This document shows positions 1 to 8,750 of a DNA stretch of 64,000 nucleotides, piece by piece (positions within the stretch are counted from its first letter, which is position 1; every line of letters starts with the position of its first letter). The DNA is from Aureimonas sp. OT7. Its GTDB lineage: Bacteria > Pseudomonadota > Alphaproteobacteria > Rhizobiales > Rhizobiaceae. The position numbers were made by a program, and so were the translations under genes. The stretch lies in contig NZ_CP062167.1 in NCBI RefSeq assembly GCF_014844055.1, forward strand, positions 2,889,501 through 2,953,500, given 5' to 3'. Below the pieces are notes generated by a model. That model was not told the DNA's origin and did not search any database. It saw only the letters and a program-made list of their open reading frames with translations.

Positions 1-586
1 CTTCGACCGCGTGATGGATGGCATCGCCGCCGCACGGCGTGCCGGCATCGACGTCAAGATCAACACCGTCGCGCTGAAGAACTTCAATCAGGGCGAGATT
101 CCGGACATGATCCGCTGGGCCCATGGGCTCGGCCTCGGCCTGACCCTCATCGAAACGATGCCGATGGGCGACATCGGTGAGGACCGGACCGACCGGTATC
201 TGCCCTTGTCGATGCTGCGTCACGAGCTTGGCGCCAGGCACGGATTTACCCTGACGGAGTCGAGCCACCGCACCGGTGGACCGTCCCGCTATTTCGATGT
301 GGCCGAAACCGGCGGGCGACTTGGCTTCATAACCCCGATGACGCACAATTTCTGCGAATCCTGCAACCGCGTCCGCATCACCTGCACGGGCACGCTGTAC
401 ATGTGCCTTGGCCAGGACGATGCGGCCGACCTGCGCGGTGCGCTGCGCGCATCCGAAGGGGATGAGTTGCTTCATCGCGTCATCGACGACGCGATCCTGC
501 GCAAGCCAAAGGGCCATGATTTCGTGATCGACAGGCAGACCCGGCAACCCGCCGTGTCCCGCACCATGTCCGTCACCGGCGGTTGA
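1..586 (+). CDS. moaA: GTP 3',8-cyclase MoaA, C-terminal part (5' end outside window)
   Basis: Radical-SAM enzyme of the first step of molybdenum cofactor synthesis, converting GTP to 3',8-cyclo-GTP. The frame is open from the left edge (first full codon at position 2), so only about 194 C-terminal residues are present. They carry the second iron-sulfur cluster motif FCESCNRVR followed 13 residues after its second Cys by a third Cys (YMCLG), the exact C-x2-C-x13-C spacing of MoaA. The protein ends in Gly-Gly, as MoaA requires for activity. A mobA-like gene lies 2.7 kb downstream. Family identity is clear; the N-terminal SAM-binding CxxxCxxC motif is outside the window. Confidence 0.95.
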   Translation, partial: FDRVMDGIAAARRAGIDVKINTVALKNFNQGEIPDMIRWAHGLGLGLTLIETMPMGDIGEDRTDRYLPLSMLRHELGARHGFTLTESSHRTGGPSRYFDVAETGGRLGFITPMTHNFCESCNRVRITCTGTLYMCLGQDDAADLRGALRASEGDELLHRVIDDAILRKPKGHDFVIDRQTRQPAVSRTMSVTGG

Positions 587-731
587 AGGCACTGCGCCCA
601 ATCGCCGCATTTTGCACGCATTCCCGTTACAAGTTTACGTGTTGGAACGCGTGGGGGACACCGCCGTTCTAAAATTCGATGAACGGCCGCCACGCGCGGC
701 TTCGGCCAAATTCCACAAGGGGTTCGTAAGC

Positions 732-944
732 ATGAAGAAGACTTGGAAGCCGGTTCTGGCGCTCGCCGCCGTCGTGATGATCACCGCTGGCTGCACCCAG
801 ACCGAACGTACGGTCAGCGGCGCGGCAATCGGCGGCGTCGGTGGCGCGGCAGTCGGCAATGCGGTCGGCGGCGGCACGGGCGCCCTGATCGGGGGCCTCG
901 GCGGCGCAGGTGCTGGCGCGTTGATCGGCCGCAACACCTACTAA
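732..944 (+). CDS. small glycine-zipper lipoprotein
   Basis: A 70-residue protein, probably an outer-membrane lipoprotein. It starts MKKTWKPVLALAAVVMITAGC: two lysines, a hydrophobic stretch and a lipobox ending ITAGC, so Cys21 would be lipidated after signal peptidase II cleavage. The mature part is almost entirely Gly/Ala with repeated GxxxG spacing (AAIGGVGGAAVGNAVGGG), the glycine-zipper pattern of YMGG-like and 17-kDa-antigen-like lipoproteins. The ATG at 732 was chosen because AAGGGG lies about 10 bases upstream and the signal peptide begins there; a longer open frame upstream has no such support. It is monocistronic, closed by the terminator at 970-998. Confidence 0.85.
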   Translation: MKKTWKPVLALAAVVMITAGCTQTERTVSGAAIGGVGGAAVGNAVGGGTGALIGGLGGAGAGALIGRNTY

Positions 945-969
945 GGGTCTTTCCCCTGTCACCCGGGAA

Positions 970-998
970 TGCCGCTGCCCCGCAGCGGCATTTTTTTT
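970..998 (+). terminator. rho-independent terminator of the lipoprotein gene
   Basis: A perfect 9-bp stem (TGCCGCTGC / GCAGCGGCA) with a 3-base CCC loop is followed directly by eight T residues. It lies 25 bases after the lipoprotein stop codon. Confidence 0.93.
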
Positions 999-1114
999 GG
1001 CTGTGCCTCGTCACGGCCCGAAAAGCGAAGTAAGCCTGATTATCGCCGGGGACTCATGACCAGGGAGGGAGTTCGCGGCGCCTGCTCCATCCGCCTTCCG
1101 CGCCAGGTGAACGC

Positions 1115-2038
1115 GTGTCCATCGCCAGACATACCGTCGAATCGGCAAGCGCTGCGGACAATCTGCGCGCCAGCCTGATGATGATCGGCTCGACGGCGCT
1201 CTTTGTCGTCAACGACACGCTGACCAAGATCATCATGAAGGACATGTCGGCCGCCCAGGTCATCGCCATCCGCGGTGCGATGGTCTGCCTGCTTCTGTTC
1301 GCCATCGCCTGGCACCGCAAGGCCCTTCCCTCGCTGTCCGCGCTGTCCAACCCGTATCTGATCATCCGCACCCTGGCCGATGCCGGAACCACGTTCCTGT
1401 TCATGCTGGCCCTGGCCAATATGCCGATCGCCAACGCCTCGGCCATCTATCAGGCGCTGCCGCTGGTGGTGACCGTCGGTGCCGCGCTCTTTCTCGGCGA
1501 GGCCGTAGGCTGGCGGCGCTGGACCGCCACCTTTGTCGGCTTCACTGGCGTCATCATCATCGTGCGTCCCGGCATGGAAGGTTTTTCCATCTATTCCATC
1601 GCCGTTCTTTTGTCGGTCGTCACCTCTGCCGCGCGCGATCTGGCCACGCGCCGCATGCCGAAGGGCCTGTCCTCCATAACCGTCGCAGCCATCACGGCGG
1701 CAACGATCACGATGCTTGGTGCCGCCTTGACGCCATTCACCGGCGTCGCGTCCGTCACCGCAATGCATTTCGGGCTGATGGCCGCGGCAGCCGTCCTGCT
1801 GTCGGCCGGATATGTGGTGATCGTGGCGGCCATGCGCGGCGGCGATGTCGGCTTCGTCGCGCCGTTCCGCTATACGGCGCTTCTCTTCGCCATCATCCTC
1901 GGCTACCTGGTCTTCGGCGAATTGCCGGATTTCTGGTCCAGCGTCGGCTCGGTCATCGTGGTCTTGTCGGGTCTCTACACCATCTACCGCGAGCGACGCC
2001 GCCGCACGGTGAAGGCAATCAAGGCACAGGTACACTGA
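1115..2038 (+). CDS. DMT-superfamily (EamA) transporter
   Basis: A 307-residue inner-membrane protein with about ten hydrophobic segments arranged as two EamA repeats (roughly residues 20-150 and 165-295), as in drug/metabolite exporters. Substrate cannot be told. The start is GTG at 1115, preceded by AGGTGA at the right distance. The stop overlaps the next gene's ATG (TGATG at 2036-2040), so it is translationally coupled to the Bcr/CflA exporter. It is probably the first gene of an export-export-mobA operon. Confidence 0.85.
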   Translation: MSIARHTVESASAADNLRASLMMIGSTALFVVNDTLTKIIMKDMSAAQVIAIRGAMVCLLLFAIAWHRKALPSLSALSNPYLIIRTLADAGTTFLFMLALANMPIANASAIYQALPLVVTVGAALFLGEAVGWRRWTATFVGFTGVIIIVRPGMEGFSIYSIAVLLSVVTSAARDLATRRMPKGLSSITVAAITAATITMLGAALTPFTGVASVTAMHFGLMAAAAVLLSAGYVVIVAAMRGGDVGFVAPFRYTALLFAIILGYLVFGELPDFWSSVGSVIVVLSGLYTIYRERRRRTVKAIKAQVH

Positions 2039-3246
2039 TGGATACGAGGGCCACACAACAAACGCAGCCGACCACGGCGGCGCCTCCCTTCAAGCCGTCG
2101 GTCAGTTTCATCCTTGCGCTCGTGCTGGCCTCCGCGCTGTCGCCGCTGGCCATCAACATCTTCATTCCGTCGATGGCCTCCATTGCGGGGAATCTGAATG
2201 CGGCTCCCGGCACCGTGGCGCTGGGCCTTTCGCTGTATCTCGTAACGGTTGCGGCCGTGCAGCTGATCGCCGGCCCCTTGTCCGACCGGTACGGGCGGCG
2301 TCCGGTCATGCTGGCCGGCATGGTGCTGTTTCTAGCCGGCACCCTTGTCTGCATCGTCGCCGAAAGCGCCGCGGCCTTCCTGGCCGGCCGGGTCATCCAG
2401 GCGGGCAGCGCAACCGGCATCGCCCTGTCGCGCGCTGTCGTGCGCGATCTGTTCCCGCGCGACCGCGCCGCCAGCATGATCGGCTACGTCACGATGGGCC
2501 TTGCGGTCGCACCGCTGATCGGGCCGGCACTCGGCGGTATCATGGACAGCCTGCTCGGCTGGCATTCCGTCTTCTGGCTGCTCGTCGTCTTCGGCGTGGT
2601 GACCCTGGCGATGATCTGGGCCTACCTGCCGGAAACCGCAAAGGCGACCAGTGCGCCCGTGCGCGCGCAATTCGGCGCTTACCGACTGCTCATCGGATCG
2701 CCGGGCTTCTGGCGTTATGCCGGAACGGCGACGCTCGTTTCGGCGGTCTTCTTCACCTTCCTCGGCGGCGCGCCGTTCATCGCTTCCCATCAGCTTGGCA
2801 TGAGCCCCGCGGGGTACGGCCTGTGGTTCATGGCCTGCTCCATGGGCTACATACTCGGCAACTTCCTCACGGGCCGCCTGTCGGGGCGCCTCGGTCTCGA
2901 TCGGTTGATGCGGGCCGGCTCCATCATCACCTTCGTGTCGACGCTGCCGCCGCTGGCGCTGTTCCTTTCCGGTCATCTTTCGGCAGCCGCATTGTTTCTG
3001 CCGATGCTCTTCGTCGGCCTCGGCAACGGTCTCGCCGTGCCGACCTCGACCGCCGGCGGCGTATCCGTCCGGCCCGAGGCTGCCGGCGCCGCCGCCGGCC
3101 TTCTCGGCGCCGTGCAGATCGGCGGCGGCGCCGCGGCTTCCGCCATCGCCTCCAACCTCGCGCATTCGCCGACGGCCGTCGCCGTTGTCATGGCGGGCCT
3201 GGGCGCGGCCGGCGTCGTGCTGGCATCGGGGCGGATGCGGACATGA
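2038..3246 (+). CDS. Bcr/CflA-family multidrug efflux MFS transporter
   Basis: A 402-residue inner-membrane major facilitator with 12 predicted hydrophobic segments. Motif A of the drug:H+ antiporters is present as GPLSDRYGRRPVML (about residues 80-93). The N-terminal FIPSMASIAGNL segment and the RAVVRDLFPRDRAAS segment are typical of Bcr/CflA proteins. It probably exports small hydrophobic compounds by proton antiport. Its start overlaps the stop of the DMT gene, and its stop overlaps the start of mobA (ATGA), so the three are coupled. Confidence 0.88.
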   Translation: MDTRATQQTQPTTAAPPFKPSVSFILALVLASALSPLAINIFIPSMASIAGNLNAAPGTVALGLSLYLVTVAAVQLIAGPLSDRYGRRPVMLAGMVLFLAGTLVCIVAESAAAFLAGRVIQAGSATGIALSRAVVRDLFPRDRAASMIGYVTMGLAVAPLIGPALGGIMDSLLGWHSVFWLLVVFGVVTLAMIWAYLPETAKATSAPVRAQFGAYRLLIGSPGFWRYAGTATLVSAVFFTFLGGAPFIASHQLGMSPAGYGLWFMACSMGYILGNFLTGRLSGRLGLDRLMRAGSIITFVSTLPPLALFLSGHLSAAALFLPMLFVGLGNGLAVPTSTAGGVSVRPEAAGAAAGLLGAVQIGGGAAASAIASNLAHSPTAVAVVMAGLGAAGVVLASGRMRT

Positions 3247-3857
3247 CCCTTGCGGGCGCCATCCTTGCCGGCGGCGCGGGCTCACGCATGCAGCCTTCCA
3301 GCGTGCCCAAGCCGCTTCTCGAAATCGCCGGAAGGCCGCTTCTGGCTTACGTTGTCGAGCGTCTGGAGGGCCGGGTTCATCCACTGCTCATCAACAGCCC
3401 ACCCCACGAAGGCTTCGAACGGTTCGGGCTTCACGTGGTACCGGATCTGCGCCTGGAAAGGCTGGGACCCCTGGCCGGGATGGAGGCCGCACATGCGCAT
3501 CTGTCCACCGGTTATCCACAACCTGGACACATCCTCTTCGCGCCGGCTGACACGCCCTTTCTGCCGGACGATTTCGTAAGCCGGATGACGCGATCTTCGG
3601 GGTGCGTGCGGATCGCACGAAGTGGCGGGCGGCTCCATCCGACGGCCTCGCTGTGGCCGATGGACGCGCTGTCCGGGCTCGGCGCCTATCTGGAAACGCC
3701 CGGATGCCGCCGCTCCGTGCTCGACTATGCCCATCTGCAGGGTTTCGACGTGGAAGACTTTCCGGCCGGCCATGGCATCGATCCGTTCTTCAACGTCAAC
3801 CGCCCCGCCGACCTCGATATCGCCAACGCACATCTGATGCCCCCACCGGCCCAATGA
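3243..3857 (+). CDS. mobA: molybdenum cofactor guanylyltransferase-like protein (MobA family)
   Basis: Predicted to transfer GMP from GTP to molybdenum cofactor in the cytoplasm. The 204-residue length fits MobA. The nucleotide-binding loop AILAGGAGSRM is at the N-terminus, followed by the conserved KPLLEIAGRPLL segment. GPLAGM and DTPFLP (metal-binding region) lie near residues 75 and 102, and FFNVNRPADL near the C-terminus is typical of MobA. Related sugar-phosphate or CTP:MocA nucleotidyltransferases are the main alternative, but GPLAGM and the C-terminal motif favour MobA. The ATG overlaps the previous stop (ATGA), and a partial moaA gene lies at the left edge. Confidence 0.82.
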   Translation: MTLAGAILAGGAGSRMQPSSVPKPLLEIAGRPLLAYVVERLEGRVHPLLINSPPHEGFERFGLHVVPDLRLERLGPLAGMEAAHAHLSTGYPQPGHILFAPADTPFLPDDFVSRMTRSSGCVRIARSGGRLHPTASLWPMDALSGLGAYLETPGCRRSVLDYAHLQGFDVEDFPAGHGIDPFFNVNRPADLDIANAHLMPPPAQ

Positions 3858-3957
3858 CCCGGTTGCCATTTGCGACGAAACAGGCAGTATCGCGGAATTA
3901 TGCGGCACGCTTACAAGTAATGCTGCTCATTGCAACGTCTTAATGAGGTTTCGGGGT

Positions 3958-4755
3958 ATGCACCTTATTCAACGGCTACTCCTGGCCGCCGCGGCTACCG
4001 CCATCGTCGCCGGCCCCGCAAGCGCCCAGGAGTCGGATGCCGACAAGACCTGGACGGAAATCCGGATCGGCACCGAGGGCGCCTATCCCCCCTTCAACTT
4101 CCTCAACTCCGCCGGTGAACTCGAGGGATTCGACGTCGACATCACCCGCGCGCTCTGCACGCAGATGAAGGTTACCTGCACATTCGTGACGTCCGACTGG
4201 GACGGCATCATACCCGCTTTGCAGAACGGGCGCTTCGACGCCATCGTAGCGTCCATGTCGATCACGCCGGAGCGGTCGGAGCAGGTACTCTTCACCAACA
4301 AATACTATAACACGCCGGGTGCGATCGCCGTGCCCAAGGACAGCGAGCTGACGGAGGCCACGCCCGAAGCCCTTGCAGGCAAGGCCATAGGCGTGCAGGG
4401 CGGCACGACGCACTCGCAGGCGGCTGAATTCTTCTTTCCGGACGCCGATGTGCGCGTGTACCCGACCGCGGAGGAGTACAAGCTCGACATCGAGAACGGC
4501 CGAGTCGACGCGGTGATGGACGACATCGTCGTCCTTTCCGAGTGGATCAAGAGCGACGCCGGCGCCTGCTGCAAGGTGCTGGCGCAAATGCCCGTCAACG
4601 AAGAAATCTACGGCCCCGGTGCGGGGATCGCGCTGCGCAAGGGCAACGACAAGCTGAAGTCGATGTTCGACGAGGCGATCGTGGCGATCCGCGAGAATGG
4701 CGAGTACCAGAAGGTGCAGGCCAAGTATTTCGACTTCGACGTCTACGGCGACTGA
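3958..4755 (+). CDS. polar amino-acid ABC transporter substrate-binding protein
   Basis: Periplasmic solute receptor of the HisJ/ArgT (SBP_bac_3) family. A Sec signal peptide (MHLIQRLLLAAAATAIVAGPASA) precedes EIRIGTEGAYPPFNFLN, the standard ligand-lobe opening; GFDVDI, SMSITPER and VDAVMDDI follow at the usual spacings. I start at the ATG at 3958 because GAGG sits 9-12 bases before it. An in-frame ATG at 3943 has no ribosome site and would only add five residues ahead of the signal peptide. Two permease genes follow, but no ATPase gene does. An inverted repeat at 4767-4789 separates it from the permeases. Confidence 0.9.
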   Translation: MHLIQRLLLAAAATAIVAGPASAQESDADKTWTEIRIGTEGAYPPFNFLNSAGELEGFDVDITRALCTQMKVTCTFVTSDWDGIIPALQNGRFDAIVASMSITPERSEQVLFTNKYYNTPGAIAVPKDSELTEATPEALAGKAIGVQGGTTHSQAAEFFFPDADVRVYPTAEEYKLDIENGRVDAVMDDIVVLSEWIKSDAGACCKVLAQMPVNEEIYGPGAGIALRKGNDKLKSMFDEAIVAIRENGEYQKVQAKYFDFDVYGD

Positions 4756-4766
4756 GCTGCGGGGTT

Positions 4767-4789
4767 GCGCCGGGCATGACGTCCGGCGC
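4767..4789 (+). promoter_or_regulatory. intercistronic hairpin between binding protein and permease genes
   Basis: The arms GCGCCGG (4767-4773) and CCGGCGC (4783-4789) form a perfect 7-bp stem in the 60-base gap of one operon, without a T-tract. Such hairpins in ABC importer operons commonly protect the upstream binding-protein message and so keep that protein in excess over the permeases. That role is an inference here. Confidence 0.55.
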
Positions 4790-4815
4790 GACCCTGCCGC
4801 CGACATGGTTTCTCC

Positions 4816-5526
4816 ATGAACGACGTTCTTTCCCTGCTTGCCTACGGCGATGCCGGTTGGGGTGACGAGATCCTGTCCGGCGTCGGCATTACCGTTTCGC
4901 TGTCGCTGGCCACGCTACCGCTCGGGCTCGGGCTGGGCCTCCTGCTGGCGCTGGCGAAGCGCGCCGAGGACCCGGCCCTGCGCCTGTCGGCCGACATCTA
5001 CACGACCATCTTCCGTGGCCTGCCCGAGTTGCTGACGCTGTTCCTCGTCTATTACGGCGGACAATCGCTCATTAATACCGCCTTTGGCGCTGCCGGCTTG
5101 CCGGCGCTGACAATCTCCAGCTTCGTCGCCGGCATGATCGCGCTGGGCATGGTCTTCTCGGCCTTTGCATCCGAAGTCTTCCTGTCGGCCTTCCAGGCCA
5201 TACCGGCAGGCCAGGCCGAGGCAGGGCGTTCGCTTGGGCTGCATCGCTTCGCCATCTTCTACAAGATTACCTTTCCGCAGCTTGCCCGCCACGCCCTGCC
5301 CGGGCTGTCGAACTGCTGGCAGAACCTCCTCAAGGATACGGCGCTCGTCTCCGTTATCGGCCTTGCCGACATCTTGCGGCAGACCAGCATCGCCGCGCGC
5401 GTGACGCGCGAGCCATTCCTGTTCTTCGGGTTGGCCTGCGTCCTGTTCCTCATCCTCACCTTCGTTTCGGGCGCCGGCATCGCGCGGCTCGAGCGGTGGT
5501 CCAATCGCGGAGTGGTGGCCCGATGA
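4816..5526 (+). CDS. polar amino-acid ABC transporter permease (HisQ-like)
   Basis: A 236-residue inner-membrane permease with about five hydrophobic segments. The cytoplasmic EAA loop that contacts the ATPase is visible as AGQAEAGRSLGLHRFAIF followed by KITFPQLARHALPG. FRGLPELLTLFLVYYGG is typical of the HisQ branch. It lies 60 bases after the binding protein. Its stop overlaps the start of the second permease by ATGA, so the two subunits are made together as a heterodimer. Confidence 0.9.
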   Translation: MNDVLSLLAYGDAGWGDEILSGVGITVSLSLATLPLGLGLGLLLALAKRAEDPALRLSADIYTTIFRGLPELLTLFLVYYGGQSLINTAFGAAGLPALTISSFVAGMIALGMVFSAFASEVFLSAFQAIPAGQAEAGRSLGLHRFAIFYKITFPQLARHALPGLSNCWQNLLKDTALVSVIGLADILRQTSIAARVTREPFLFFGLACVLFLILTFVSGAGIARLERWSNRGVVAR

Positions 5527-6311
5527 GCGCATCGACCGTCCGGCAGCGACCGGGCCCCATCGGCATCGCGGCGCTGACGTTCTGGTTTCTGGCAGCGGCC
5601 GGCCTCGTCTGGTATCTCTATTCCGCCTACAATCCGACCTTGTTCGAGCGGTATGCCGGGCGCTATCTGGACGGGCTCTGGGTTACGATCCAGTTCGTCT
5701 TCATCTCCTTCATCTTCGGCGCGGCGCTCTCGGTACCCATTGCCTTCGGTCGCATCTCCAGAAACCGGATCACCCGCACGCTGGCCTACGGCTTCGTCAG
5801 CTTCTTTCGCGGCACCCCCTTCATCGCGCAGATCTTCCTGATCTACTACGGCTTTGCCAGTTTCCGGGGCGCCTTCGAGGCGGTCGGCCTGTGGTGGTTC
5901 TTCCGCGATGCGTGGCTCTGCGCCATCTTCGCCATGGTTCTCAACACCGCGGCCTACCAGGCGGAGATATTGCGCGGCGCCATCCGGAGCGTTCCGCATG
6001 GCCAATGGGAAGGCGCCAGCTCGCTCGGGCTGTCCAGCACCGTCACCTTTTTCAAGGTGATCCTGCCGCAGGCGCTCATGGTGGCGCTGCGGCCCTATGC
6101 CAATGAGCTGATCCTCATGGTGAAAACATCGGCGATCATCGCCATCGTCACGGTCTTCGACCTGTTCGGCGTCACGCGGCGGGCCTACAGCCAGACCTAC
6201 GATTTCCAGACCTATGTGTGGGCGGCGGTAATCTACCTTCTGATCGTCGAGACGGTGCGCAACCTGACGGTGATCGTGGAAAAGCGGCTGACGCGCCACC
6301 TGAAACGCTAG
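5523..6311 (+). CDS. polar amino-acid ABC transporter permease (HisM-like)
   Basis: Second permease of the importer, 262 residues. The start at 5523 overlaps the previous stop (ATGA); the open frame extends a little upstream but inside the previous gene. The EAA loop reads HGQWEGASSLGLSSTVTFF, then KVILPQALMVALRP. FRGTPFIAQIFLIYYG is a HisM-type signature. The next gene is a dehydrogenase rather than an ATPase, so the nucleotide-binding subunit must be encoded elsewhere or shared with another importer. Confidence 0.9.
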   Translation: MSASTVRQRPGPIGIAALTFWFLAAAGLVWYLYSAYNPTLFERYAGRYLDGLWVTIQFVFISFIFGAALSVPIAFGRISRNRITRTLAYGFVSFFRGTPFIAQIFLIYYGFASFRGAFEAVGLWWFFRDAWLCAIFAMVLNTAAYQAEILRGAIRSVPHGQWEGASSLGLSSTVTFFKVILPQALMVALRPYANELILMVKTSAIIAIVTVFDLFGVTRRAYSQTYDFQTYVWAAVIYLLIVETVRNLTVIVEKRLTRHLKR

Positions 6312-6389
6312 ATCGGGCATTAGGCCGTGAAACTGCCTGCCCGGCATGCCATGCTGGCGCAAAGCTGCGAGTCGCATGGGAAGGAACGC

Positions 6390-7259
6390 ATGGCTAAAGT
6401 TGCATTCATCGGCCTCGGCGTCATGGGCTACCCGATGGCGGGCCATCTGGCCCAAAAAGGGGGCCACGAGACCGCCGTCTACAACCGCACTGCGGAAAAG
6501 GCCCGCAAATGGGCTGACGCCTTCGGCGGCCGCGCCGCCGAGACGCCGCGCGAAGCGGCACAGGGTGCCGATTACGTGTTCATGTGCGTCGGCAACGACG
6601 ACGATGTCCGCTCCGTCGTCTACGGTCCGGATGGCATCCTTGCGGGTTTGAAAAGCGGCGCGGTCCTGATCGACAATACGACCGCCTCCGCCCATCTTGC
6701 CCGCGAGCTTGGCGATGCGGTGGAGAAGGCGGGGGGCCGCTTCCTGGATGCGCCGGTTTCAGGCGGCCAGGCCGGGGCGGAAAACGGCGTCCTGACCGTG
6801 ATGGTGGGCGGCGACGAGAAGACCTTCGAAGATGCAAGGCCCGTCATCGACGCCTATGCGCGCATGGTCGGGCTGATGGGGCCAGTCGGCTCCGGCCAGC
6901 TTGCCAAGATGATGAACCAGATCTGCATTGCCGGCCTTGTCCAGGGCCTGGCCGAGGCGATCCAGTTCGGCCGTAATGCCGGCCTCGACATCGAAAAGGT
7001 CGTTTCCGTCATCTCCAAGGGTGCAGCCGGCTCGTGGCAGATGGAAAACCGCCACAAGACGATGATCGAGCAGAAGTACGATTTCGGCTTCGCCGCCGAA
7101 TGGATGCGAAAGGATCTCGGTATCTGCCTGGAAGAAGCGAAGGCCAACGGCTCTTCGCTTCCGGTAACGGCGCTTATCGACCAGTTCTACGCCGAAGTCA
7201 TCGGCATGGGCGGTGCGCGGTGGGATACGTCTTCCCTGCTGGCGCGGCTGGAACGGTAG
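6390..7259 (+). CDS. NAD(P)-dependent beta-hydroxyacid dehydrogenase (3-hydroxyisobutyrate dehydrogenase family)
   Basis: A 289-residue cytoplasmic oxidoreductase. The Rossmann motif GLGVMGYPMAGHL is followed by YNRTAEKA, suggesting NADP preference. The substrate motif DAPVSGGQAGAENG lies near residue 118, and the catalytic-lysine region GSGQLAKMMNQ near 170. These define the family of 3-hydroxyisobutyrate dehydrogenase, tartronate semialdehyde reductase and related glyoxylate/succinic semialdehyde reductases; the exact substrate is not readable. The ATG at 6390 is preceded by GGAAGGA. It lies 78 bases after the permease genes and converges with an Lrp-type regulator gene only 14 bases away. 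Confidence 0.85.
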   Translation: MAKVAFIGLGVMGYPMAGHLAQKGGHETAVYNRTAEKARKWADAFGGRAAETPREAAQGADYVFMCVGNDDDVRSVVYGPDGILAGLKSGAVLIDNTTASAHLARELGDAVEKAGGRFLDAPVSGGQAGAENGVLTVMVGGDEKTFEDARPVIDAYARMVGLMGPVGSGQLAKMMNQICIAGLVQGLAEAIQFGRNAGLDIEKVVSVISKGAAGSWQMENRHKTMIEQKYDFGFAAEWMRKDLGICLEEAKANGSSLPVTALIDQFYAEVIGMGGARWDTSSLLARLER

Positions 7260-7273
7260 CCGGCGGCGCCTCG

Positions 7274-7756
7274 CTAGTCGCGCTGCTCCTTGTCGAGGAC
7301 GAGATAATCGAGGGGCAGTTCGGTCGTGTACTTGATCTGCTCCATCGCGAAGGACGACGACACGTCGCGGATTTCGATTTTGGAGATCAGCTTCTTGTAG
7401 AAGGTGTCGTAGGCGGCGATATCGGGCACCACCACGCGCAGCAGGTAGTCGACATCGCCGCTCATGCGATAGAACTCGGCCACCTCCGGAAACTCGGCAA
7501 CCACCTCCGAGAAGCGCAGCAACCACTCATTGCTGTGCGAGGACGTGCGCACCGAAACGAAAACCGTAACGCGGGCATTCACCTTCTGAGGGTCGAGAAT
7601 TGCGACGCGGCGGCGGATGACGCCCTCTTCCTCCAGCTTCTGGATGCGGCGCCAGCACGGCGTGGTAGAAAGCCCGACGCGCTTGGCGATATCGGCGACG
7701 GCAAGCGTCGCGTCCGCCTGCAGAAGCCGAAGGATTTTCTTGTCGAGCCGATCCAT
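7274..7756 (-). CDS. Lrp/AsnC-family transcriptional regulator
   Basis: A 160-residue DNA-binding regulator. The N-terminal winged helix-turn-helix starts MDRLDKKILRLLQADA, with the recognition helix at LSTTPCWRRIQKLEEEGVI. A RAM ligand-binding/oligomerisation domain fills the C-terminal half (VFVSVRTSSHSNEWLLRF, then MSGDVDYLLRVVV). The open frame runs 41 codons further upstream, but homologues begin at MDRLDKK. These proteins usually sense an amino acid and control adjacent transport or catabolism genes. It converges with the dehydrogenase gene and diverges from the protease gene, so its target is uncertain. Confidence 0.9.
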   Translation of the reverse strand: MDRLDKKILRLLQADATLAVADIAKRVGLSTTPCWRRIQKLEEEGVIRRRVAILDPQKVNARVTVFVSVRTSSHSNEWLLRFSEVVAEFPEVAEFYRMSGDVDYLLRVVVPDIAAYDTFYKKLISKIEIRDVSSSFAMEQIKYTTELPLDYLVLDKEQRD

Positions 7757-7962
7757 GTTCCGTGCCTTGTCGATGCCATTGGTTGCGTGGGGCGCAAGCC
7801 GCCGCAGCAAAGCTTGTGCATGTCCGGTCAACTTTACGCAAGTTGCAGGCGCTTGCGTTTGCACGCGGCGGTCGCGCAACCTACATCTTCAGCCGAGCGT
7901 CATGCCATCCAGGAGACCAGTTTGAGGCCGCCCCACCCGTTTGGCTTTCCGGAAACCTGCCG

Positions 7963-8673
7963 ATGAGGAATGGCGGCGTTCTGATGGTGCTCATCGCTCT
8001 TCTGGGCATTGGGCTGGCACTTCTGCTCCTGAACACCGATGGCACGATCGCCGGCCTCGGCGAAGATGATTTTGCGCGGCTCGTCTATCTTGGCGCAATC
8101 CTGACGGCGGTGGGCGGAACGGTCATCGTGGCTTTTCGCGGACGGTTTGCCGAGGCGGTGCGCAGCGCCCTCCTGTGGGCCATAGCCTTCGTGGTGCTGA
8201 TCGGCGTCTATGCCTACTCAACCGAATTCCGCTCGATCGGAGAGCGGATGCTCGGTGCCCTGATGCCCGGACGGATCGTTGCAAGCGGCAGCGGTGACAA
8301 CCTCCAGGTGTCGGTCGGACGGGGCTTCGACAATCACTTCCGCGTCGACGCCACCATCAACGGGGTAGAGCTGCCCGTGCTGGTGGATACCGGTGCAAGC
8401 ACCGTCGCCCTCGACCGGGATACCGCAAGGCGTGTGGGAATCGATGTCGACGGCCTGTCCTACGATGCACAGGTGCGTACCGCCAACGGCGTGGCGTCCG
8501 CCGCCATGGTGCGGCTGGACAGCGTCGCCGTGGGCCCCATCGAACGGCACAACGTGACGGCCATGGTCACCGCGAACGACGCTATCGGCGTCGGCCTGCT
8601 GGGCATGAGCTTTCTGGGCCAGCTCGCCTCTGTGGAGTTTCGCGGCGACCGCCTGATCCTGACCGACCGCTAG
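7963..8673 (+). CDS. membrane-anchored retropepsin-like aspartic protease (clan AA)
   Basis: A 236-residue protein with about three N-terminal membrane segments (near residues 6-22, 38-55 and 62-80) and a soluble domain. The domain contains VDTGASTVAL, the Asp-Thr-Gly active-site motif of single-lobe retropepsins, which work as dimers. ANGVASAAMVRLDSVAVG and LLGMSFLGQL are the flap and closing strands typical of the bacterial TIGR02281-type family. The likely location of the catalytic domain is the periplasm. Start choice is weak: the ATG at 7963 has only a GGA upstream, and an in-frame ATG at 7984 is possible. The function of this family in alphaproteobacteria is poorly known. Confidence 0.78.
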   Translation: MRNGGVLMVLIALLGIGLALLLLNTDGTIAGLGEDDFARLVYLGAILTAVGGTVIVAFRGRFAEAVRSALLWAIAFVVLIGVYAYSTEFRSIGERMLGALMPGRIVASGSGDNLQVSVGRGFDNHFRVDATINGVELPVLVDTGASTVALDRDTARRVGIDVDGLSYDAQVRTANGVASAAMVRLDSVAVGPIERHNVTAMVTANDAIGVGLLGMSFLGQLASVEFRGDRLILTDR

Positions 8674-8750
8674 AGCGTTCGCGGCCAAGGCGGGCCGCCC
8701 TGGCGACGGATCGTGGCGCTTGAGCTCATCGGCGACAGACGGACATGGCC

